Source: Arion vulgaris (taxonomy: Eukaryota > Mollusca > Gastropoda > Stylommatophora > Arionidae). Taken from it: a DNA stretch of 64,000 bases. The stretch lies in assembly GCA_020796225.1 (NCBI GenBank), contig CM036755.1, positions 45,178,306-45,242,305 on the forward strand, read 5' to 3'. The translations under genes were made by a program, and so were the position numbers. Positions 55,920 through 64,000 of the stretch are shown here, piece after piece; within the stretch, counting starts at the first letter, position 1; each line of letters begins with the position of its first letter. Below the pieces are notes generated by a model, which saw nothing but the letters and a program-made list of their open reading frames with translations, ran no database searches and was not told the DNA's origin.

Positions 55920-56284
55920 CAGTTCCTAAACTTTGTATTACAACGACCCCCTTTTAAATACATTTTGCTGCTGCGGACCCCCAAAAGTTTCTATATATGA
56001 AAATCTTCTAGCAATGGAGTTATTATTACACCATACCAACAGTCAAACTGGCTCCAATTCTTCAGACTGCGGGAAACTTCAAATGATTCTTTATTTTGTC
56101 CTGTCAGACATTTAGAACCTGGTCTGGTCCGTGTTCATTGATTTCACAGCGGAACTAGTTTACCCCTGTTTTTATACGTTTTTAACATGTATTTTTCTGT
56201 TTGAATGTCAAAGATCATAATATATCTTCAAGCACTTGAGGACCCACTGTGAGTACCCTGATGACCCCAGTTTGGGAAACGCTG
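55920..56284. mobile_element. hAT-like MITE, family H3
   Basis: A 365 bp element. The left end CAGTTCCTAAACTTTG and the reversed right end CAGCGTTTCCCAAACTGG are related inverted ends. Flanks are CCCTAGAG (55912-55919) and CCTTAGAG (56285-56292), 7 of 8 matching. No transposase was seen; the 60-codon plus frame inside is unremarkable. Confidence 0.75.
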
Positions 56285-56292
56285 CCTTAGAG

Positions 56293-56740
56293 ACTCCCTA
56301 GAGCAAACATAAAAAATGACATTCTCGCTGATGGCTAAGTCATTATTATGAAAAATGTGGTTATGAAGACATCTTAATATATTGTCTATACTTATATCAT
56401 ATGTATCCTATACAAGCACTCTTAAAGCTAAGCCCCTAACACTTGTTTACAGTCTATATATCGATCATATTCATTGGCTCTGGTGCTTCCCTTGGGGTTC
56501 TTAATACTCATTATTCTCTTCTTAAAGTTGACAAATGACCAAGAACACATTCATATCTGAAAACAGACTGTTATAGACCGCTTTAACTTTGCTTGAAGCA
56601 ATATCAGCTAATCCTTATACATTACTTTGATTCTCATTCAAATTTTGCATTAATTATAGAGAAGAGGATTGGTCACTAGAAAATGATATACAATGAGAAA
56701 GCTGTTAATCAATACTGAATGGATTTTCCAGAGCTCAGGA
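56293..56740. other. Intronic spacer, nothing recognised
   Basis: AT-rich sequence with no recognisable coding or repeat content. Confidence 0.4.
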
Positions 56741-56744
56741 TGTA

Positions 56745-57490
56745 TATTTCATACATACAGCAGTCAGTGTATATACATCAGTATATTTCATACGTACAGC
56801 AGTCAGTGTATATACATCAGTATAATATTTAATACGTACAGCAGTCAGTGTAACTATATCAGTATAATATTTCATACGTACAGCAGTCAGTATATCTATA
56901 TCAGTATAATATTTCATACATACAGCAGTCAGTGTATATACATCAGTATAATATTTCATACATACAGCAGTCAGTGTATCTATATCAGTATAATATTTCA
57001 TACATACAGCAGTCAGTGTATCTATATCAGTATAATATTTCATACGTACAGCAGTCAGTGTATCTATATCAGTATAATATTTCATACGTACAGCAGTCAG
57101 TGTATCTATATCAGTATAATATTTCATACGTACAGCAGTCAGTGTAACTATATCAGTATAATATTTCATACGTACAGCAGTCAGTGTAACTATATCAGTA
57201 TAATATTTCATACGTACGTCAGTAACTATATCAGTATAATATTTCATCTACAGATCAGTGTAACTAATCAGTATAATATTTCATACAGCTTGTACAAGCA
57301 GTCAGTGTAACTAAATCAGTATAATATTTCATACGTACAGCAGTCAGTGTATCTATATCAGTATAATATTTCATACGTACAGCAGTCAGTGTATCTATAT
57401 CAGTATATTTCATCGTAAGCAGTAGTGTATCTATATCAGTATAATATTTCATACGTACAGCAGTCAGTGTATCTATATCAGTATAATATT
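56745..57490. repeat. 42 bp minisatellite
   Basis: About 17 copies of TCAGTATAATATTTCATACG plus TACAGCAGTCAGTGTATCTATA. 42 is a multiple of 3, so frames are open on both strands (repeating FHTYSSQCIYISII on plus); this is an artefact of the unit. Confidence 0.93.
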
Positions 57491-57554
57491 ATTAACACTT
57501 CAATATATAGTTCAATTTTCTAAATTTGTTTTAAAAAACTGGTTGATGTTCCAA

Positions 57555-57805
57555 ATCTTCTTCTTTGAATGCTCCATATCTACCACTTATAAATCACTCT
57601 GTGTGGTCTGTATGTGATTTGAGCCTGAGCGATTGCCAATTGTGCCAGTTAGGCGACTACAAGTAGGCCAAACCTCCTATTTCTGTGACACTTTTTATTT
57701 ACTAGGGTAGCTGCCCTAGACCACTACTTCAGTGGCCTTTTACGATATGCCTTGTAGGTCACAATGGTACTATTCTTTGCTTCCTTGGGTCCCGGTACCA
57801 CATGG
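57555..57805 (-). mobile_element. SINE4 copy
   Basis: TTCTTCTTTGAATGCTCCATA, CTAGGGTAGCTGCCCTAGAC, TTTTACGATATGCCTTGTAG and ACTATTCTTTGCTTCCTTGG. Confidence 0.85.
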
Positions 57806-58050
57806 GCAATGCTCCAAACAAGAATTAGAAAATTGAAGTATTTTGAATATATAAAAGACATGAAGGGTTGGAGAAGACCATTATGGAAGGAGGCATCCGA
57901 CAAAGAAGAGAAGAGGAATAGTGCAGAGAGGGTAGATTCAGGATGCAACTGATGAGCATGACGGCTGCAGAGGCGGCATCTGGCCTATAAGAGAGAGAAA
58001 TCCCGAAAGGTTGTTAGGGTGGCAAAGTTCTGCTTTGGATAAGCAATTTG
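57806..58050 (+). mobile_element. LINE-C 3' end
   Basis: Forward copy: MLQTRIRKLKYFEYIKDMKG, then a frameshifted LEKTIMEGG-like segment, and AGGTTGTTAGGGTGGCAAAG to the GATGATGATA tail. It abuts the SINE4 copy. Confidence 0.78.
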
Positions 58051-58439
58051 ATGATGATATATTCACAAAATATTGATAAAGAGTTGGTGAAGATTGCCAA
58101 AAAGTAATAAGGAGTGTTTACTATATGTGGGAGCCCATGATTCTGATCGGAGCTTACAAAAGTTCGGACTAAATCACAAAATAAAGTAGAACAATTTGAA
58201 GAGATAGAATTAATCAAGGTACAACAAAACAAGGAGCAACAAACTTTAAAAAATAAATCATATCTTAGACAGGCAACATTTTGCACTACTCGTTTACTCA
58301 ATCTTACTCAGTCCACTCCCACCTCATTTGTATATGACGGCCTCTAATCTTTGGTATCCGGTTATCGCTTATCAACTGTAGATTACAGTATCCTTTAACA
58401 TTTGAGCCCTTCTTTGGATAACCACTTCTTTTAATATGT

Positions 58440-58675
58440 AAATAGATTACTGCATAATTTGATGGACTTCAGCTTACTGCATCACTTAACATTTGAACAT
58501 CATTTTAGATTACTGCATCTTTTGATGTGAATATTACTGCATCATTAAAGGGTTTTAAAGTCGAAGGAATATTACTTAGATTACTGCATCATTTATTATA
58601 TGAACAGTACTTAAATTACTGCATCATTCAATGAGTAAACATTACTTTAGATTACTGCATCATTTAATACATATG
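58440..58675. repeat. Degenerate ~36 bp repeat
   Basis: Repeated TTAGATTACTGCATCATTTA followed by ATATGAACATTAC-like spacers. Confidence 0.7.
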
Positions 58676-58890
58676 AACGAAAATCGTGGCATATCCTAAA
58701 GGATGTAGCCATCAACCACAGTAAACTAGTCGTTGATTTTCTAGGCACAACTTATATGTTCAGTAGTTTGCCATTGCTTTCTGAACGGTGTGGTCTATTT
58801 TTATCTTTTGTAAAAATCCCACGGAAACTAATTTTCTTCCAAAGTTCATGATCTAGCTTACTACCGCTTGAGCTACAGACACTGACTCAT
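58676..58890 (-). mobile_element. SINE3 copy
   Basis: CGTGGCATATCCTAAAGGATG, TTCAGTAGTTTGCCATTGCTT, TCTGAACGGTGTGGTCTA and head region CTTACTACCGCTTGAGCTAC. Confidence 0.8.
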
Positions 58891-58939
58891 ACATCTGCCA
58901 TTCCAAATTCAAATGCAATGTTGGTTAAATAAGTCAAAT

Positions 58940-59308
58940 CATCTAAGTGAAAATGGGAGTGTGACAGAGGGTGCCCTTTGTTAATCATCCTCTTCTTTAT
59001 TGTAACAGATTGGTTAATGAGACAGATAGGAGAGGATACATCTAGGAAAATATGATGAACAATAATCTCAAAGTTGAAAGATTTGAAATATGTTGATGAC
59101 ATTGCATTGCTAGAAAATTCCTATCAACATATTCAAGGAAAAAAAACAAGCAGACTGCATAAATACAGCCAGCAAGTTGGACTGAAAATAAACATCAAGA
59201 AAATGGAAATGAGGACCTTAAATGTTAATTAACAACCACACCAGCAAAAATAAGAAACCATGTAGGAACTAGAAGAAACTGACATTTAGAGAGCATAATA
59301 ACAACAGA
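58940..59308 (+). mobile_element. LINE-E reverse-transcriptase domain, split by LINE-B
   Basis: Frameshifted RT palm: GCPL-like start near 58965, TDWLMRQ, then LKYVDDIALLENSYQHIQ (YVDD at 59089-59100), LHKYSQQVGLKINIKKMEM and an IITTD segment at the right edge. The YxDD box holds catalytic aspartates of reverse transcriptase. The element continues after the LINE-B insertion at 60138. Confidence 0.85.
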
Positions 59309-60137
59309 CGTACATTGACCACATTTGGAAGGAAACAACCTCGGAGAACTCTTAAATAAATTTCTTTTTGCAGACGATCAGGCAATCATATCAACAACAG
59401 AAGAACAACTACAACAACACATCAACAGACTCCAGTTAGCATGTAACGAATACAACATGAGAATTAACATCGACAAAACAGAAGTAATGACATTCGCAAG
59501 AGAGGAAAACACTACCAACATCTCCATCGATAATCATCTACTAAATCAAGTAAAGATTTCACATACCTGGGAGCATTTTTTCAGCAAATGGAAGAATAAC
59601 TAATGAAATTCAACACAGATGCAACAAAGCAAATCAAATGATAGGGCAAATGGCGCCAATTTTAAGATGCAAACACGTCACCATGAACACAAAAGAGCAA
59701 TGTTCAACACAATCTTTCTTCCCACATTATGTTATCAGTGCCAAACCTGGACGCTGACAACAAACGATAGAAGAAAACTAGTCACAACAGAGATGAAGTG
59801 TCTACGCAGAATGCTGGGTGTAACAAGAAGAGACCGGTTGAGAAATGAAGACATCAGGAAAAAGTGGGTACAACATCAGTACTAGACTTCATCAAGAAAC
59901 AACAAATTAAATGGTTCGCCACGTAAGCAGATTACCATCAGACAGTGCACCCCAAAGAGCAATGCTGCTCCGATACAATGGGTACAAAGCAAAAGGCCGG
60001 CCACGCAAAAGATGGACCTCAGAGATAACAGAGGCGACGAAAGAGACTATCTACGAAGCGCATACTAGGGCCCGTTTTAGAAATCTCTTCCTGACCTGAC
60101 GCTGTGAGGCATACAGGATTCGAGAAAGAAAGAAAGA
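59309..60137 (+). mobile_element. LINE-B, longest copy, nested in LINE-E
   Basis: 5'-truncated. It begins in the RT palm with LLNKFLFADDQAIISTTEEQ (FADD box at about 59366-59377) and LACNEYNMRINIDKTEVMTF, then MFNTIFLPTLCYQCQTWTLT, MKCLRRMLGVTRRDRLRNED, LLRYNGYKAKGRPRKRWTSE and the stop, ending in repeated GAAA. AATAACAACAGA flanks it at 59297-59308 and 60138-60149. Frameshifts near 59560 and 59885 disable it. Confidence 0.9.
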
Positions 60138-60240
60138 AATAACAACAGATGGGTGTGTCAGCAAAGATATCAGAAAGGATAAATAAAGAAAGTTTGAAAC
60201 AATCTAAACATTTGGAGATTTTTCCTGTATAACACAAAAA
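60138..60240 (+). mobile_element. LINE-E continuation after the LINE-B insertion
   Basis: ITTDGCVSKDIRKDK resumes the LINE-E frame cut at 59308 (IITTDG-VSKDI is usual in this region of RTE-like elements). It decays further right. Confidence 0.72.
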
Positions 60241-60424
60241 GTGGAACAACACCAGTGCTAGAGCATATTAAAATTTTTTTAAAAATACAATTGATTCGTC
60301 CGTGGTCACCGGAAACATAAGGCCAACTAGCTAGCTCAGTCGTAAAAACCAAAATTCCTGTTTAATCAGGGCTTGTTTTTATTAGTGTTTGATAGAACAC
60401 TATAAGGTTTTTTTTGTAATTTTA

Positions 60425-60620
60425 CATAATTCTACGAGTCCAGGGTTATTTATTGATGAAAATGTTAATAATACTGATATTCCTTAGTGTTAAATTTAAT
60501 CTATGACATAACATAACCATGATTTAGCATGTTGTGTTGTTTTTAAAATGAATTAGTCTTTATCTAAAAATACTGAAATGCGAGGGCACATGGCGGTTGT
60601 GGTCTGATTTCTGAGAATTT
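60425..60620. repeat. Unclassified dispersed repeat
   Basis: Second copy of 38640-38860, with TTATTTATTGATGAAAATGTT, TTTTAAAATGAATTAGTCTT and TGAAATGCGAGGGCACATGG. Confidence 0.65.
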
Positions 60621-60689
60621 TTACTTGAGCCCGCCACCCGTATGTTATCGGAGGCGGAAGATTCGTCCATGTAACACATTTACTGTTGA

Positions 60690-60850
60690 ACAATTCACCA
60701 CAACAAGCACTACTATTCAGATACAATGGTTTCAAGGCTAAATATCGGCAGCGAAAAACAATGAACCTCAAAAATATCAGAGGCGGTAGGAAACACCATA
60801 TATGAGGCACACTCGATGGCACTTGTTAGAAGTATTTGCATGCCCTGAAC
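60690..60850 (+). mobile_element. LINE-B 3' fragment
   Basis: CACTACTATTCAGATACAATG, GGTTTCAAGGCTAAATATCG and AATATCAGAGGCGGTAGGAA match 59960-60050. Confidence 0.62.
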
Positions 60851-60859
60851 GTTGAAAGG

Positions 60860-61010
60860 CACAATAAAAATAAATAGATAACCTCCAAAGATGGTGAAGG
60901 CACGCTTGTAGGACGGGATAATAATGAAAGCAGGAATTCACACAATAATCTGTCAGAAGCACCATAACCAGCACCCTGACAACATCTGAATTCATAGAGG
61001 GTTAACACAG
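60860..61010 (-). mobile_element. SINE6 fragment
   Basis: GAAGGCACGCTTGTAGGACG, ATAATGAAAGCAGGAATTCAC and CATCTGAATTCATAGAGGGTT match the reversed SINE6. Confidence 0.6.
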
Positions 61011-61079
61011 AAGAAAAGACGATAGCATACAAAAAATAAATTAAAGATATATGAAACTTTAAGAAATGGACACGTTACA

Positions 61080-61560
61080 GTCTGGTAGAATACAACACCA
61101 AGGCGAAAGACAGAGGATGCTGGAGATTCATTGCAGCCAACCTTCGATGTGGAGACGGCACCTGATGATGATATGAGACCAGAGTACTCTCATTACTTAT
61201 GTATGAATCTGAATACTGGAGAATAACAGAAAATGAAACATCTCTAGACTGTTACCATTACACATAACATGCTTGAGAACAATTCTCAGAATATTGTGGC
61301 TAAACAACATCAGCAACCAAAAACTGCTCAGCAGGTGCAATCAGGAGGAAATGTATTCAGTGATAAAAGGCAGGCGCTGGAGATGCATAGGACACACATA
61401 AATTCATAATGAAATGCTCCTGAGTCTATCATGACAACTATCATGCATTAGACCCATGATGTAAGAGGAAAGAATGACAGACCAAGAACAACCTGGTGGA
61501 GAAGAGTGGAGATACACAGTAAAGGTCAGTTATGAGTTATGCCATGGGGATACCTGTGAC
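61080..61560 (+). mobile_element. RTE-like LINE 3' end, probably LINE-E
   Basis: Pieces YESEYWRITENET, LRTILRIFWLNNISNQKLLS, RCNQEEMYSVIKGRRWRCIG and RPRTTWWRRVE match the C-terminal half of RTE-like elements (IFWPNTISN and RRRWRWIGH blocks). Frameshifts are present. It may be the far end of the element at 58940. Confidence 0.75.
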
Positions 61561-61569
61561 ATTTAGAGA

Positions 61570-62130
61570 GATTTTGTTGTTGCCCTGCAAGACACCACAA
61601 GTTGGGCCGTCCACTTTCTACTTTGTCCATGGAAAGGAAGAAGTCGAAAACATTCGGCTAGCATTTCAGTCACAATAATAATTTAATAATAGGTACATTT
61701 TCTACTTCTAAATAAATCATGCAATCATTATTATCATTCATCACAAACTCAACATAATAACTAATCATGTTGCAAATTTACCAAGCACAGCAAATAATAA
61801 AGCAAAAGTTCATACCCCAATATGCACTCCTTTATCGAAAACTTATCAGAATAACGAGCAGATAACAGTGTATTAGCAAAGTAGCAATGATAACGAGTGG
61901 GTGACCGAATCTCAGATTGTCGTCTGCAGGAAACACTTGAAACAGCAAAACAAAACAAATAGTACTAAAGTAAAACACCCTAACTCTGTACACTTGGTGG
62001 CTCTACCTATTTAACATCGCTAAGTATCCCTCAATTAAGACAGCATATCGCTTGTAAAACCTCTCACATATTAAACACAACAAAATTAACGCACGAATAC
62101 AACAAGTACATAAACACTTGAATAATATTT
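61570..62130. other. Start of intron 1, nothing recognised
   Basis: AT-rich sequence without a recognised repeat or coding segment. Confidence 0.45.
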
Positions 62131-62132
62131 AC

Positions 62133-62172
62133 CGATCGTTTGTACTCCATCAGTTTCTTCAACATCCGCCAT
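62133..62172 (-). CDS. MAP7/ensconsin-like protein, exon 1 with start codon
   Basis: Minus-strand first coding exon: ATG at 62172-62170, then MADVEETDGVQTI and one base of codon 14, followed by the donor ATCG|GTAAAT. It is 40 nt and leaves in phase 1, matching the entry phase of exon 2 (codon 14 becomes GAT, Asp). The ATG context on the minus strand is GGCGGAAAATGGCGG, with the favourable A at -3 and G at +4. A CRE-like palindrome lies just upstream, which fits a promoter or 5'UTR position. The exon is too short for a domain and is assigned by splice fit and position; a different first exon further away cannot be excluded. Confidence 0.62.
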
Positions 62173-62184
62173 TTTCCGCCGGCA

Positions 62185-62192
62185 TGACGTCA
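62185..62192 (-). promoter_or_regulatory. CRE-like palindrome upstream of the MAP7-like start
   Basis: TGACGTCA is the full consensus for CREB/ATF factors. It lies 12 nt upstream of the proposed ATG, in a locally GC-richer stretch. An 8 bp match can occur by chance; promoter function is inferred. Confidence 0.4.
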
Positions 62193-62995
62193 CAGGATAT
62201 GGTTAGTGCGCGAGATCAGGTCAGTGGTTGCGAAAGACTGGAAAACAATGATAGTATATAATAAACTTATGGGAAATCTCCACAATTGTCATCTTCTATT
62301 TAAGTCAAAATCTACATTATCACTAATACTCTTATATGTATGTCATAAATTACAAAATATGCTAAAAAAGGACGAAATATATGTACGAAATAAATATATC
62401 ACAATTTGGTAAACGATTCTCAGTTAAGTCCATAAATTCTTGGACTGAGATATAACATTCTACTTCCTAGTATAATACTCACCCTTACCTGTCAGTTCTC
62501 GTATTTACTTCCTTGAATTGTTAAACATTATCACTTACACTTCCATTATAGTAAGAAAAGCTGGAGATCAGAAGGTCAAGGTTAGTCTATAACAGGCCAG
62601 CCTAAACTGTCCCATCACGAACAATCAATATAAAGTGACTACGCAATATGTAAGAACACATAGTTCTGTACACGCTATGTTCAATGATGGAGTTGATTCA
62701 CGAAAAGGGCGAGTTAGTACACCACTCATTATTTCTAGCCCACCAAACCCGATATTCTTGAATCGATACCATTATAGTCTCTGTTTGAGGTTAACGATCT
62801 TAACAGCACTTTTATATTGGTGGACATTTGGTTTTAGAGAACCGCAAATGGACAGAAAGTGGCTGCCGATTGACAAGATGGTGAGCAGCATACTCTGAAT
62901 AGTTTTCAAAAAAGATTATGCTTAAACGTGAAGAAAATACACAGGTCAATCGCGATTGTCTAGAAACAAAAATTATTGTGCATACAACTTCTTTA
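62193..62995. other. 5' flank of the MAP7-like gene
   Basis: No TATA box or second gene could be identified with confidence. An 87-codon plus-strand frame at 62635-62898 has no recognisable domain. Confidence 0.4.
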
Positions 62996-62999
62996 GTGG

Positions 63000-63245
63000 G
63001 CGTGTTATACCTTCATTGTTGATATCAGTGCACGTGTTATATCTTCAACGCTCTGGTTAGTGGATATGTTATACCTTCAGCAGTGATGTCACTGGGCGAA
63101 TTATACCTTCAATGTTGATGTCAGTGGACGTGTTATACCTGCTGCACTGGGGTCAGTGGTCGTGTTACATCTTCATAACTGAGGTCAGGTGATGTGTTAT
63201 ACCTTCAGTACTGAGATCAGTTGGTAGGGTATACCTTCAAGTTTG
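63000..63245. repeat. Degenerate ~31 bp repeat
   Basis: Seven to eight diverged copies of GTGTTATACCTTCAATGTTG plus ATGTCAGTGGGC. Confidence 0.75.
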
Positions 63246-63449
63246 CTACACGAACAAAGTCATTGTCCATCATTAGTCTGGCAAAGATTTGGCCTTTCTT
63301 CTCCTTAGTTGAAACTAAACGCAACGCTATGCCGATATGATAGATTATATAGGCTCTTGTCAGCATTCTTGTATTACTGTTGTGTCATTGTACCCCAACC
63401 TGATCCTGTAATTTTGTTTTGTGACTAGATCGCGCTATTTATCAGGTGT

Positions 63450-63865
63450 CTCTGCAGCGTAGAGGTTAGGTTCTCACCTCTCGTGCCAAAGATAGCCGGT
63501 TCGCTCCTCGTGGAGCCATCTGGATATTTTTCCAGAGATCCATGAGATCAGTGTCAGTGAGATGGAGTTCCTAGTCCTATCGGAAGACGGAAACGTAGGT
63601 CCCGTGTTCATTTGAGCACGTAAAAGAACCCTTTGCAGTTCAAAATCGAGAAGAGCAGGCTGGAAAACCGCTGCCCGGGCAAAATTCATTAGAAAAAGAT
63701 TTAAAATAAAATTCCTACAAAATATCTTTACCATCTTTTAAATTACATCGGGGACCCTCGCCAGTGCTACGGAGTTCGTGCATTGCAGCTGAGATCTTTC
63801 TGTGTAAGAAATAGATCTGAGAACACATTGTCACTCACAGAAATACAATGATGATGGTACAATTA
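63450..63865 (+). mobile_element. SINE1, best complete copy (tRNA-derived)
   Basis: The tRNA-like head has an A-box-like GCGTAGAGGTTAGG (about 63457-63470) and B box GGTTCGCTCC (about 63498-63507). Then come CCAGAGATCCATGAGATCAG, GAAAACCGCTGCCCGGGCAA, TACATCGGGGACCCTCGCCA, GCTGAGATCTTTCTGTGTAAG and the end ACAATGATGATGGTACAATT. It is shared in order by seven other copies in the window. Confidence 0.88.
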
Positions 63866-64000
63866 ATCAAAGAATCGAAAAATGAAAGTGAAAAATTTAG
63901 TGTTTTAATTTGCATGATATAACGATATTTTAGTTTTCAACTTTCATTGTTTGTATCGATTTATAAACAGGAGCTAGTGCATTTATTATATATATATGGC

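Noticed and set aside
56693..57310. 205-codon plus and 170-codon minus frames
   Set aside because: Produced by the 42 bp array; both strands are open for the same reason.
62635..62898. 87-codon frame upstream of the MAP7-like gene
   Set aside because: No recognisable domain, no supporting signals, and a length expected by chance.

Overview
The window is eukaryotic and intron-rich, from an invertebrate metazoan. It is AT-rich and lacks bacterial gene packing, operons or ribosome-binding sites. It carries 5'-truncated non-LTR retrotransposons (LINEs), tRNA-derived SINEs, short inverted-repeat DNA elements (MITEs) and long minisatellites. The mix of repeats would suit a mollusc or another lophotrochozoan, but that is a weak inference.

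One host gene can be supported: a MAP7/ensconsin-family microtubule-associated protein on the minus strand. It runs from a start codon at 62172 to at least 2049, and its 3' part lies beyond the left edge. Seven coding exons were placed by hand from splice signals (62133-62172, 29758-29931, 24734-24940, 19508-19764, 16863-17145, 3355-3486, 2049-2297). All six introns keep the reading frame, giving about 447 N-terminal residues: an acidic/Ser-Thr start, a charged coiled coil (exons 4-5), a family-typical GFGSATPR motif, then Ser-rich basic linkers. The introns are about 32.2, 4.8, 5.0, 2.4, 13.4 and 1.06 kb.

Nearly everything else is repeat sequence inside these introns. By summing the spans below, tandem arrays take up roughly a quarter of the window. 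The largest are at 27163-29738 (24-27 bp units, about 100 copies), 42890-44545 (88 bp), 49990-51215 (38 bp), 13130-14275 (41 bp) and 11340-12660 (about 26 bp, interrupted). Dispersed repeats fall into at least five LINE groups (one with an RNase H domain), about six SINE-like families, and MITEs of three target-site types: TA (mariner-like), TTAA (piggyBac-like) and 8-bp duplications (hAT-like).

The most notable pattern is that several minisatellites grew out of transposable elements. A LINE reverse-transcriptase segment became the array at 202-475, a SINE segment the array at 31391-32085, a TTAA MITE segment the array at 37068-37480, and a LINE 3' end borders the array at 9045-9480. Insertions can also be dated relative to each other: two nested LINE insertions keep target-site duplications, and arrays are cut by LINEs, MITEs and other arrays. 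Long open frames over the arrays, including two of 875 codons, result from repeat units lacking stop codons and are not proposed as genes. No novel multi-gene system was found.
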